A stretch of 64,000 nt of DNA. Origin: Corallococcus silvisoli. Lineage in GTDB: Bacteria; Myxococcota; Myxococcia; Myxococcales; Myxococcaceae. The notes under the pieces were generated by a model. That model did no database searches, was not told the origin of the DNA, and saw only the letters and a list, made by a program, of their open reading frames with translations. The position numbers were made by a program, and so were the translations under genes. The stretch lies in NCBI RefSeq assembly GCF_009909145.1, contig NZ_JAAAPJ010000007.1, positions 186,001 through 250,000 of the forward strand, given 5' to 3'. Below, one piece after another: positions 56,306 through 64,000 of the stretch (positions are counted from its first letter, which is position 1; every line of letters begins with the position of its first letter).

Positions 56306-58831
56306 CTAGTGGGTGGGCGTGGGCCGGTGAGGACCCTGGCCTTCATCCAAGAGGTGCTCACCCAGGGCCTTGGGCGGTACCGCACGGCGGCGCCGCTTGC
56401 GCAGCGAGAGCAGCAGCAGCAGCGCGGGGAAGGTCACCAACATGATGAGCAGGTTCATGCCGAAGCCCACGTTCGCCAGGGCGCCAATGGAGTTGAGCCC
56501 CGGGTGGTCCGCGAGGAACAGCGCGCCGAAGCCCACCGCGCTCGTGAGCAGGCCGCCGCAGATGGCCTTGCCCGTCTCCGAGTACACCTGCACGAAGTCG
56601 CTGCCCGGCGACGCCAGCCGCGTCACCAGGTGCACCCCCGCGTCCACCGTCGTCCCGATGAGCACCGGGATGACCAGGATGTTGAGGTAGTTGAACTCCA
56701 TCCGCATGAGCGGCATCAGCCCCAGCAGCGCGAACAGCGACACCGCCGTGGGCATCAGGCACACCAGCGCGGTGCGCAGGCCGCCCAACGTCAGCCACAT
56801 CGCCACCAGCACCGCGAGCGTCGTACCCACCAGGATGAGCGGCGCCTCGTGCGACACCAGGTCCAGGATGTCCGCGAGCACCAGCGCCTCACCGGCCACC
56901 ACCGCGGGCCGGCCATCCGGCAGCTTCACCCCGCGCACTTCGTCCGCCAGTTGACGCATGGCCTGTCCGTCGGACTGGTTCGCGGACGGGTACACCAGCA
57001 CGAAGCCGGTGCCCGGTCCTCCCCGGCCCTCGAACTGCTGGCGCACGCTGGGGGGCAGGTCCGCGGCGGTGTACGGCGTCGCCTCCACCTGCCGGCGCAG
57101 CTCCACCAGCTGCTCGCGCTGCTCCACGTCCAGCTGGCTCTCCGGGACGTTCGTCAACAACGTCCCGATGTCCTTCAGGAGCGCCTGCTTCTCCTGCTGC
57201 CGCGCCGGCACGAGGCTCTGGAGCGACGCGACGAAGTCCACCTTGGAGTCCGCGCCCAGTTGCTGCTTGCGCGCCATCAGCTCCTTCACCACCGCCGCCT
57301 CTTCCTCGCGCGAGTCGGTGAGCACCACCACGGGGGTCTGCGAATAGCCGATGAGCCGGTTGACGTCGCGGTCCAGGACGAACGAGCCCAGGCTCTCGTC
57401 CTCCAGCGAGGAGACGTTGTAGTCGAAGCGCACGCGCGGCAGCTGCGTGAGCAGCCCCGCCACGATGATCACGGACACCCCCGTGAGCACCGCGCGGCGG
57501 CGCAGGATGACGCGGCCCAGCGGGGCCTCCGCCGTCTCCGTGGAGGAGGGGCGCGGCTTCCAGCCGTGACGGGACACCAGCCCCAGCGCCGCCGGCAGCA
57601 CCAGCACATAGGCCGCGATGAGCACCAGCATGCCCACGCCCGCGATGACGCCGAACTCGCGGAACGCTCGGAGGCGGGACGTGCCCAGCACGAAGAAGGT
57701 GAGCGCCGCCACCAGCGCGGACACCAGCGCCGCGCCGCCCGTGTGCGTGAAGGATTCGCGGGTCGCCTCCTCGGAGGACACCCCCTCTCCGCGCAGGTTG
57801 AGGTAGCGCCCCAGCAGGTGCATGCCGTGCTCCACGCCCAGGCCGCCCAGGATGGCGCCCAGGAACGCGGTGAGCAGGTTCACCCGCCCGTACGCCACGC
57901 CCACGAAGCCGTAGGTCCACGCCAGGCCCGCGCCCACCGGCGCCAGCACCATCCCCACCGCGAGCGCGCTGCGGAAGTGCAGGAACAGGTAGAGCAACAC
58001 CAGCGCCGTGGCCACCGCCGAGGCCACCGCCACGTCGCGGGTGATCTGCGCCTGTTGATCGATCTTCTTCTGGAAGGTGCCGGTGATGGCGGTGTGGAAG
58101 TGCGGCCCGTACTTCGACAGGTCCTGCTGCTTCAGCACCCCCTCCACCTGGTCGATGAGCTTCCGGGAGTAGGTGAGGTCCGCGGACGTCGTGTCGGGCT
58201 TGGCCAGCACCACCACGCGCCGTGCCTCGGGGTCCAGGTAGTAGTCGCTGGGGTTGGTGGAGATGCGCGTCGCCGCGCCGCCGCCGTACTTCTTCTCGAT
58301 GTCGCTGAAGTCCAGCGATGGCGCCGGTTCGTCCTCCAGCGACACGAAGAGCGGGTTGGCCTGCTGCTTCTCCCAGGTGAGGCGCGCGTCGATGCGGCGC
58401 CGCACCTCCTTCAAGTCTTCTGGCGACAGGAAGTAGAGCGCATGGCTCCGGAAGAAGCTGCTGGGCCGGGTGACCTCCACGTAGCGGATGCCCGGAATGG
58501 CCTCCAGTTGGGGCGCCAGGTCATCCGCGAACCGCTGGAGCTGCTCCGGGTCGCCGTCCTCGCCCACCACCACCACCCACCCCAGCGCCCCGAAGCGCTG
58601 CTCCAGGGTGTGGAGCGCCTGCACGCTCTCGAACGACTCCGGCAGCAGGTCCACCAGGTTGGCGTTGAGGGACAGGTTGCGCGCGAGCAGCAGCCCCACA
58701 CCGGAGAGCAACAGCGCGCACAGCAGGGCGATGACAGGACGGCGGTGGTTGTGCGCCGCGAGCGTACCCATCGCGTGCTCCACCCGGTGCATCCACGTGC
58801 GTTCCGCTGGCGAAGAAGGGTCCGAGGCCAT
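56306..58831 (-). CDS. RND/MMPL-family exporter, paralogue A
   Basis: 841 residues from ATG 58831 (a GTG three bases earlier is in frame). About twelve membrane segments: one near residue 34-52, a large extracytoplasmic loop, then segments 2-6 (ASAVATALVLLYLFLHF), a second loop, and segments 7-12. Family blocks are LGGLGVEHGMHLLGRY, FTHTGGAALVSALVAALTFF and, in the second half, IGTTVDAGVHLVTRL and GGLLTSAVGFGALF, as in MMPL/HpnN-like lipid or hopanoid exporters. No adaptor or TolC gene adjoins. It is divergent from paralogue B, with close similarity throughout. Cargo unknown; an envelope lipid is likely. Confidence 0.88.
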   Translation of the reverse strand: MASDPSSPAERTWMHRVEHAMGTLAAHNHRRPVIALLCALLLSGVGLLLARNLSLNANLVDLLPESFESVQALHTLEQRFGALGWVVVVGEDGDPEQLQRFADDLAPQLEAIPGIRYVEVTRPSSFFRSHALYFLSPEDLKEVRRRIDARLTWEKQQANPLFVSLEDEPAPSLDFSDIEKKYGGGAATRISTNPSDYYLDPEARRVVVLAKPDTTSADLTYSRKLIDQVEGVLKQQDLSKYGPHFHTAITGTFQKKIDQQAQITRDVAVASAVATALVLLYLFLHFRSALAVGMVLAPVGAGLAWTYGFVGVAYGRVNLLTAFLGAILGGLGVEHGMHLLGRYLNLRGEGVSSEEATRESFTHTGGAALVSALVAALTFFVLGTSRLRAFREFGVIAGVGMLVLIAAYVLVLPAALGLVSRHGWKPRPSSTETAEAPLGRVILRRRAVLTGVSVIIVAGLLTQLPRVRFDYNVSSLEDESLGSFVLDRDVNRLIGYSQTPVVVLTDSREEEAAVVKELMARKQQLGADSKVDFVASLQSLVPARQQEKQALLKDIGTLLTNVPESQLDVEQREQLVELRRQVEATPYTAADLPPSVRQQFEGRGGPGTGFVLVYPSANQSDGQAMRQLADEVRGVKLPDGRPAVVAGEALVLADILDLVSHEAPLILVGTTLAVLVAMWLTLGGLRTALVCLMPTAVSLFALLGLMPLMRMEFNYLNILVIPVLIGTTVDAGVHLVTRLASPGSDFVQVYSETGKAICGGLLTSAVGFGALFLADHPGLNSIGALANVGFGMNLLIMLVTFPALLLLLSLRKRRRRAVPPKALGEHLLDEGQGPHRPTPTH

Positions 58832-59250
58832 CACCGTGGGCGCTGCTGCCCCGGGTTCCGGAACCGACCGGCCTGTGGGTCACGCAGCGGCATCCCCTCC
58901 AAAAGGCGCCTGCTTCCCGGCAGGGCCCGTGTCGAAGCAAAAGCTGGCCATCCCGCAGTCCTCCTGCACGACGGCGCGAGAGCACGGCCTGGCCGCCCGT
59001 CCGGTGCCTCCCGCGCTGGGGCAAAATGCCTCAAGCCCTTGCGACAGGTGGATCCCCTGGCGTGCCGCACGCCGGGGCGACATACATGGGCATTTGTCCC
59101 ATTCCCGGGCCGGGCATGCAGCCGGCGGAGGCCCTGGGCCGATGCCTGGACGCACGGAGGCTCGGGGCATATACGCGTGGGCGGCCCGGTTCGACCGGGC
59201 TCAAGGTTGCCTCGCCAGGTCAGGCGGGCTTTCAGCAGGAAGTCACATCC
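58832..59250. other. 419-bp intergenic region between two exporter starts
   Basis: No gene is supported here; the open frames are not protein-like. It must contain both promoters for the divergent exporters. A 12-base perfect palindrome GGTTCCGGAACC is at 58854-58865, 23 bases upstream of paralogue A, and may be an operator. I see no clear -10/-35 boxes or terminators. Confidence 0.5.
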
Positions 59251-61740
59251 ATGAGCGAGATGCGGTGGTCCGGACGGTTCGAGGCGGCGATGGGCTCCCT
59301 GGCGGCCCGAAGCCACCAGCGGCCCTGGGTGGCGTTGTTCGTGACGCTGGTCCTCACGGGCCTGGGAACGTTCTTCGCGCGCGACCTGCGGCTCAACGCG
59401 GACCTGGCGAACCTGTTGCCCAAGTCGTTCCAGTCCGTGCAGGACCTGGAGAAGCTGCGCACGCGCTTCGGCGGCATGGGCAACGTGGTGGTGGCGGGCA
59501 TCGGCGCGGAGCCGGAGCAGCTCAAGCAGTTCGTGGATGACATGTCGCCGAAGCTGGCGTCGCTGTCGGAGATCCGCTTCGTCAACGCCCAGCGGCCCAG
59601 CCAGTTCTTCGAGGAGCACGGCCTCTACTACGTGGACCTGCCGGACCTGAAGACCATCCAGGACCGCATCGACGCGCGGTTCGCGTGGGAGAAGGAGCAG
59701 GCCAACCCGCTCTTCGTGCGGCTGGAGGAGTCGCCCCCGCCGTCGTTGGACTTCAGCGACATCGAGAAGAAGTACACCGGCGGCGCGAACATGCGGCTCG
59801 CGGGCCAGGGCGGCCTCTACTACCTGGATCCGCAGGAGCGCATGGTGGTGATGCTGCTCAAGGCGAAGGGGTCGTCCGCGGACCTGGGCTACTCCAAGAA
59901 GGTGATTTCGCAGGTGGAGGACTACCTGGCGAAGCAGGACCTGTCGAAGTACGGCCCCGGCTTCCACACCGCCATCACCGGCACGTTCAAGAAGAAGATC
60001 GACCAGCAGGACGTCATCACCGGCGACCTGGCGCAGGCGTCCACGCTGGCCGCCGTGCTGCTGCTGGCCTACCTCATCTTCCACTTCCGCAGCGCGCTGT
60101 CGGTGGGCCTGACCATGGCGCCGGTGTTCGCCGGCCTGGCGTGGACCTACGGCTTCGTGGGCATCGCGTACGGGCAGGTGAACCTGCTCACGGGCTTCCT
60201 GGCCGCGGTGCTCGGCGGCCTGGGCGTGGAGCACGGCATCCATCTATTGGGGCGCTGGGGCACGCTGCGCTCGGAGGGGATGACCTCGGAGGAGGCGGTG
60301 CGGGAGACGTTCCGGCACACGGGCTTCTCCGCGCTCATCTCCGCGCTGGTGGCGGCGCTCACGTTCCTGAGCCTGTCGTGGTCGGAGTTCAGGGCGTTCC
60401 ACGAGTTCGGCGTCATCGCGGCGGTGGGCATGATGGTGAGCGTGGCGTCGTACCTGCTCATCCTGCCGGCGCTCCTGGGGCTGGTGTCGCGCTGGGGCTG
60501 GGTGCCGCGCGAGCACCAGGGGCAGAACGGGCCCATGGCGCTGCTGGCGCGCTTCCTGCCCCGCCGCTACCGCGCGGTGGCGGTGGGCATTGGCGTGGCG
60601 CTGGTGGGGCTCATCAGCCAAGCGTACCGCGTGACGTTCAACTACGACTCCACGAAGCTGGATGACGTGTCGCTGCCGAGCGTGCGGCTGGACCGGCGCA
60701 TCGACCACATCCTGGGCTATTCGGCGACGCCGGTGGTGGTGTTGACGGACACGGAGGGGATGGAGCGCGAGGTGGTGAACCAGCTCCTGGCGCGCAAGCA
60801 GCAGTACGGCAAGGACTCCACCATCGACTTCGTGGGCGCGCTGGAGGACCTGGTGCCCCGGCAGCAGGAGGAGAAGCACGCGCTGCTCCAGTCCATCCAC
60901 CAGAAGCTGGCGCGCATCGACCCGGAGCGGGTGGGCAAGGACCAGCGGGACAACCTGGTGCGCGCGGTGAGGATGACCGCGGCCAGTCCCTTCACGCGGG
61001 AGGACCTGCCGGTGGGGCTGCGCCGCCAGTTCGAGCCGGCGGCGGGCCAGAAGGGCGGCGTGGTGCTGGTCTACGCGAACGTGAGCCTGTCGGACGGCCT
61101 GGGCACGCGGCGCTTCACGAAGGAGGTGCGCAACCTCCAGATGCCGGACGGCAGCCAGGTGTCCGCGGCCGGTGAGGCGCTCATCCTGGCGGACATCCTG
61201 GACATGGTGTCGTCGGAGGGGCCGCGCATCCTGGCCGCCGCGGTCATCAGCGTGTTCCTGGCGATGTGGCTGACGCTGGGCAGCCTGCGCAACGCGGTCA
61301 TCTGCATGCTGCCCACGCTCTTGTCCGTCGCGGCGCTGGTGGGCCTGATGGCCATCATGGGGTTGCAGTTCAACTACCTGAACATCGTGGTGCTGCCGGT
61401 GCTGGTGGGCACCACCGTGGACGCGGGCGTGCACCTGGTCGAGCGGTTGGGAGAGCCCGGAGCGGACTTCGTCACGGTCTACGCGGAGACGGGGCGCGCC
61501 ATCTCGGGCGGCCTGCTCACCAGCGCCATCGGCTTCCTGGCGCTGGTGTTCGCCAAGCACCCGGGCCTGAACTCCATTGGCGACCTGGCGAACCTGGGCT
61601 TCGCGGTGAACATGGTCATCGTGCTGGTGGGCTTCCCGTCGCTGCTGCTGCTGGTGGACCGCTGGCGCAACAAGCACGGCGCCACGCCGCCGCCCGCGAC
61701 GGAGGACGGCGAGGCGCCGCACCCCGCTCCGGAGGCGTGA
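59251..61740 (+). CDS. RND/MMPL-family exporter, paralogue B
   Basis: 829 residues from ATG 59251, with CAGGA upstream. The longer open frame upstream is not protein-like. The architecture is as paralogue A: first helix about 28-46, an extracytoplasmic loop with DFSDIEKKYTGG, then LGGLGVEHGIHLLGRW, FRHTGFSALISALVAALTFL, VGTTVDAGVHLVERL, GGLLTSAIGFLALVFAKHPG. The C-terminus is short, Pro/Glu-rich. Strong similarity to A with about twelve helices; duplication and inversion is the simplest history. Function as for A. A clear terminator follows 25 bases after the stop. Confidence 0.88.
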   Translation: MSEMRWSGRFEAAMGSLAARSHQRPWVALFVTLVLTGLGTFFARDLRLNADLANLLPKSFQSVQDLEKLRTRFGGMGNVVVAGIGAEPEQLKQFVDDMSPKLASLSEIRFVNAQRPSQFFEEHGLYYVDLPDLKTIQDRIDARFAWEKEQANPLFVRLEESPPPSLDFSDIEKKYTGGANMRLAGQGGLYYLDPQERMVVMLLKAKGSSADLGYSKKVISQVEDYLAKQDLSKYGPGFHTAITGTFKKKIDQQDVITGDLAQASTLAAVLLLAYLIFHFRSALSVGLTMAPVFAGLAWTYGFVGIAYGQVNLLTGFLAAVLGGLGVEHGIHLLGRWGTLRSEGMTSEEAVRETFRHTGFSALISALVAALTFLSLSWSEFRAFHEFGVIAAVGMMVSVASYLLILPALLGLVSRWGWVPREHQGQNGPMALLARFLPRRYRAVAVGIGVALVGLISQAYRVTFNYDSTKLDDVSLPSVRLDRRIDHILGYSATPVVVLTDTEGMEREVVNQLLARKQQYGKDSTIDFVGALEDLVPRQQEEKHALLQSIHQKLARIDPERVGKDQRDNLVRAVRMTAASPFTREDLPVGLRRQFEPAAGQKGGVVLVYANVSLSDGLGTRRFTKEVRNLQMPDGSQVSAAGEALILADILDMVSSEGPRILAAAVISVFLAMWLTLGSLRNAVICMLPTLLSVAALVGLMAIMGLQFNYLNIVVLPVLVGTTVDAGVHLVERLGEPGADFVTVYAETGRAISGGLLTSAIGFLALVFAKHPGLNSIGDLANLGFAVNMVIVLVGFPSLLLLVDRWRNKHGATPPPATEDGEAPHPAPEA

Positions 61741-61764
61741 GGCGGACAGGGGTGTGAAGGGCTG

Positions 61765-61796
61765 GGCCCCGGTGGAAGCCGGGGCCTTATTTTTTT
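61765..61796 (+). terminator. Rho-independent terminator after exporter B
   Basis: GGCCCCGG (61765-61772) pairs with CCGGGGCC (61779-61786) around TGGAAG, followed by TTATTTTTTT. This is the strongest terminator in the window. Confidence 0.92.
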
Positions 61797-61887
61797 CTGG
61801 GGGCCGTGTCGATCCCGTCAGGGGTCGGTCGTCGCCTCGATGAAGCCCTCCACTGGCGCCGACGGCGCCCGAGCGAAAGGACCCGAC

Positions 61888-62325
61888 ATGAAGGTCATGG
61901 TGATCGTGAAGGCCACGAAGACGAGCGAAGCGGGCGTCATGCCGAGCGAGAAGCTGCTCACCGACATGGGCCGCTTCAACGAGGAGCTGGTCAAGGCGGG
62001 CATCATGCTCGAGGGGGACGGCCTGCAGCCGAGCGCGAAGGGCAAGCGCATCCGGTTCTCGGGGGACCAGCGCACCGTCGTCGACGGGCCGTTCGCGGAG
62101 ACGAAGGAGCTCATCGCGGGCTTCTGGGTGTGGCAGGTCCGGTCCATGGACGAGGCCGTCGAGTGGGCGCGCCGCTGCCCGCATCCGATGCCCGGCGAGG
62201 AGGGCGAACTGGAGATCCGTCCCTTCTACGAGATGGCCGACTTCGGAAAGGAGTTCACCCCCGAGCTGCGCGCGCAGGAGGAGCGCATCCGCCTGGAGAT
62301 GGAGCGGAGGCAGCCCAAGGCGTAG
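61888..62325 (+). CDS. YCII-related (DGPF-type) protein
   Basis: 145 residues from ATG 61888, with GAAAGGA upstream. The start is chosen because MKVMVIVKAT opens the domain. The pattern FNEELVKAGIMLEGDGL, then DGPFAETKELIAGFWVWQVRSMDEAVEWARRCPHP, is characteristic of the YCII/DGPF family, which often sits beside ECF sigma factors. There is none here. These are dimeric alpha/beta proteins of unclear enzymatic role. The C-terminal 20 residues are charged helix. The next gene is convergent, 15 bases on. Confidence 0.88.
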   Translation: MKVMVIVKATKTSEAGVMPSEKLLTDMGRFNEELVKAGIMLEGDGLQPSAKGKRIRFSGDQRTVVDGPFAETKELIAGFWVWQVRSMDEAVEWARRCPHPMPGEEGELEIRPFYEMADFGKEFTPELRAQEERIRLEMERRQPKA

Positions 62326-62340
62326 GGGCCGGGTGGGGCT

Positions 62341-62922
62341 TCAGGCCGCCTGCTCGGGCACGCCCGTCCAGGCGGCCACGAAGTCCGCCAGTCCCCGCAG
62401 CTGCCGGTCGTTCAGCGTCGCCTGCCAGCGCGCGTGGCGCACCGCCCGGTACGCCTCCGGCGCGTCCCAGCCGCGCGCCACCATCACCGCGAGCCCCATC
62501 AGCGGCCCCCGGCCCACGCCGTGCTCGCAGTGCGCGTACAGCACGCCGCCCGCGTCCAGCCGGGGCAGCGCCCACCGCACGCCCCGCGACAGCTGCTCCA
62601 CGGACGGCGGATAGCGGTCCGTCACCGGCAGGCTCAGCAGCTCGATGCCCAGCGCCGCCAGGGCCTCGCGGTCGTCGCGGCGCTCCGCGCGCAGGTCGAT
62701 GACGCAGGTGATGCCCTGGGCCTTCAGCTCGCCGTAGCGCGCGCGGGGCACGCTGCCGCCCACGTGCAGCCAGCCATTCACCTGGGACACGTTGAGGGCG
62801 CGCTTGCCGGGGAGCTTGGTGGTCCACTCCACCCCGCGCGCCACCACCCGCAACACCTGCTTGCGCACGAACCCCCGGACGCCGGGGACATGATGCACGG
62901 ACCGAAGCAGCGACTCGCTCAC
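62341..62922 (-). CDS. Dual-specificity/protein-tyrosine phosphatase-like protein
   Basis: 193 residues from GTG 62922, with GAAGGG upstream. The catalytic P-loop HC-X5-R is HCEHGVGRG, with C132 and R138, and the general acid may be D102 in LPVTDRYPP. The N-terminal 50 residues (VNGWLHVGGSVPRARYGELK) and the VIDLRAE strand are typical of DSP/PTP-like folds. No signal peptide. It could dephosphorylate Ser/Thr/Tyr or lipids. It lies 19 bases after the preceding minus-strand gene, so these two and the truncated gene may form a unit. Confidence 0.85.
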   Translation of the reverse strand: MSESLLRSVHHVPGVRGFVRKQVLRVVARGVEWTTKLPGKRALNVSQVNGWLHVGGSVPRARYGELKAQGITCVIDLRAERRDDREALAALGIELLSLPVTDRYPPSVEQLSRGVRWALPRLDAGGVLYAHCEHGVGRGPLMGLAVMVARGWDAPEAYRAVRHARWQATLNDRQLRGLADFVAAWTGVPEQAA

Positions 62923-62941
62923 GGGGACCCTTCGCCTCCTG

Positions 62942-63934
62942 CTACTCGCCTTCCAGCGTCACTTCCATCAACCCGTCCACCGGCGCCTTGCCTGGACGCT
63001 CCATCACGCCTCGCAGCAGGTACGTCACCGGTGAGCCCACCACCGGCCGCACCAGCCCGCCCAGCATGCCCAGCGACTCCACCGGCGCGCTGCGCTGCAG
63101 GAGCGTGGTGCCGCGGAGCGTGAGCGCCGGCTTGCCGTCGCGGTCGGTGAGCTCCGCCCGCCAGGTGCTCTTCTCCTTCTCTCCGGTCCGCGTGAGCGTG
63201 AAGGACTCCAGCAGCAGCGCGGGCCCCTTGTCCTCCCAGACGTAGACGGGGGCATAGCCGCCGTCCTGCCCCTCGCGCCCCAGCACCACCGCGTTCTGCG
63301 GGCCCTTGAGCGCCCGGAAGCGCACCCAGCGCCGGGCGACCTTCGCGGGCGCCACCGTGCTGCGCGAGTGGTCCACGTACCCGCCGCCCGTCAGCGTCAC
63401 CGCCTCCGTCTTGGGCACCTGGAGCGTCACCTTCACGGGGCTCGCGCCCAGCAGCACCTCGTGTCGGTAGCGGTCCTTGCCCTGCTCCACCACGGAGCCC
63501 TCTGGCGACCACGGCGAGGGCTTGCGCGCGTACTCCAGCTTCACCCGGCCGTTGTCCAGCAGCACCTCCACCGACAGGCCCTCGTCCGTCGCCCGGGCCG
63601 TGCATGCGCCCAGGGTGAGGGTGTCGGTGGCCGGCGCGTAGCTCCAGTCCTTCGCGCCCATGCGCGACTGGGGCGCCCAGGTGGGCTTGCCCGGCCGCAG
63701 CACCGTGGCGCGGCAGATGCCCGTGCGCGACCCCGGGCCGATGTTCGTCACCGACAGGGTCACCGTCACGTAGGTGCCGTCGTCCGCGTCCGCGACGAAC
63801 GTGAAGCTCTCCCCGTACCGGTCGCTGGCGTCGAACGACAACCCCAGCACGCCGCCCGCCGCTACCCCCGGCAGCGTCAGCAGGGCCCCCAGGAGGAGGG
63901 CCCCCAAGCAGCGGGCACGCGCTTCACGCCGCAT
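62942..63934 (-). CDS. Exported protein, CrtC/AttH lipocalin-like
   Basis: 330 residues from ATG 63934. A signal peptide ends near residue 27 (LLTLPGVAAGG). The body has two beta-rich halves: VSVTNIGPGSRTGICRATVL style strands, then YVDHSRSTVAPAKVARRWVRFRALKGP, VYVWEDKGPALLLESFTLTRTG and LTLRGTTLLQRSAP. The DHS plus W and long-strand layout recalls the CrtC/AttH or Svf1-type double lipocalin group, but the assignment is weak. The ATG overlaps the upstream gene's stop by 11 bases, which indicates a shared transcript. It may carry a hydrophobic ligand in the periplasm. Confidence 0.6.
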   Translation of the reverse strand: MRREARARCLGALLLGALLTLPGVAAGGVLGLSFDASDRYGESFTFVADADDGTYVTVTLSVTNIGPGSRTGICRATVLRPGKPTWAPQSRMGAKDWSYAPATDTLTLGACTARATDEGLSVEVLLDNGRVKLEYARKPSPWSPEGSVVEQGKDRYRHEVLLGASPVKVTLQVPKTEAVTLTGGGYVDHSRSTVAPAKVARRWVRFRALKGPQNAVVLGREGQDGGYAPVYVWEDKGPALLLESFTLTRTGEKEKSTWRAELTDRDGKPALTLRGTTLLQRSAPVESLGMLGGLVRPVVGSPVTYLLRGVMERPGKAPVDGLMEVTLEGE

Positions 63935-64000
63935 GGGGCCGCTGCTCCATGAGCGCTTCCGACGAGCCGTCGTTGAACACGTAGTCGCGCTGCAGGGGCA
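63924..64000 (-). CDS. C-terminus of a gene cut by the window edge
   Basis: A frame open from the edge gives 24 codons ending in TGA (63926-63924). The last residues read QRDYVFNDGSSEALMEQRPH, then AA. It overlaps the start of the exported protein gene by 11 bases. Too short to name. Confidence 0.55.
   Translation of the reverse strand, partial: PLQRDYVFNDGSSEALMEQRPHAA

Noticed and set aside
55448..59254. 1268-codon plus-strand frame
   Set aside because: Antisense to two low-complexity proteins and exporter A, with Arg/His/Gln-rich shadow composition.

Overview
The window is high-GC bacterial chromosome (about 70% G+C) with little intergenic space. Three things point to a myxobacterium of the Myxococcus/Corallococcus type: the codon bias, the number of sensor kinases and response regulators with mixed domains, and a MoxR/vWA/beta-propeller cluster of the kind typical of multicellular bacteria. 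This assignment is inference from style, because no 16S gene is present. I see no integrase, transposase, prophage module or CRISPR array, so it reads as ordinary chromosome.

Layout. 1-6 kb: a truncated SEC-C protein, then a surface lipase lipoprotein and a FadL porin in one transcription unit (VolA-FadL arrangement) ending in a clear terminator. 5.5-10.4 kb: a small secreted protein, a single-CBS protein, a MobA-like nucleotidyltransferase, two tandem paralogous beta-barrel proteins and an OmpA-domain protein. 10.4-18.7 kb: a PAS/GAF histidine kinase, a HAD phosphatase, a small lipoprotein, and the minus-strand set atpH - sensor-kinase homologue - atpA. The kinase homologue lacks its phosphoacceptor histidine. 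18.9-26.5 kb (plus strand): an Hsp70, a double-receiver/PilZ regulator, a beta-propeller lipoprotein, a MATE exporter and a LysM protein. 26.6-28.7 kb: two alpha/beta hydrolases and a beta-barrel.

28.8-35.4 kb is the most distinctive part: a MoxR AAA+ ATPase, a small 'bpX' protein, a vWA-like/beta-propeller protein and a 1008-residue bpX6-like/beta-propeller protein. The last three are joined by 4-nt overlaps. This matches the MoxR-vWA-beta-propeller ternary systems predicted to act in NTP-dependent biological conflict, in which an ATPase chaperone and vWA pair gates a response. The wet biology of these systems is essentially undescribed.

35.4-41.7 kb: a receiver protein, a hybrid-sensor histidine kinase with a convergent receiver that overlaps it by 4 nt, a second LysM protein with a Cys/His hydrolase-like domain, a small secreted gene broken by an in-frame amber codon, and a LOR/SDH (TIGR00300-type) enzyme. 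41.7-54.2 kb: a beta-propeller sensor-like protein, a long acyl-CoA dehydrogenase, a VIT/vWA protein, a slipin, a tRNA-like gene, a methyltransferase, glycogen debranching enzyme GlgX, and an unrecognised 422-residue protein. 54.4-64 kb: a 71-residue protein with an ideal ribosome binding site, two low-complexity exported proteins, a divergent pair of paralogous RND/MMPL exporters, a YCII protein, a Cys-phosphatase, a secreted protein and a clipped gene at the edge.

Function and family names come from reading motifs and from memory of families. No database search was run, and start codons were chosen by ribosome-binding sites, signal peptides and overlaps.
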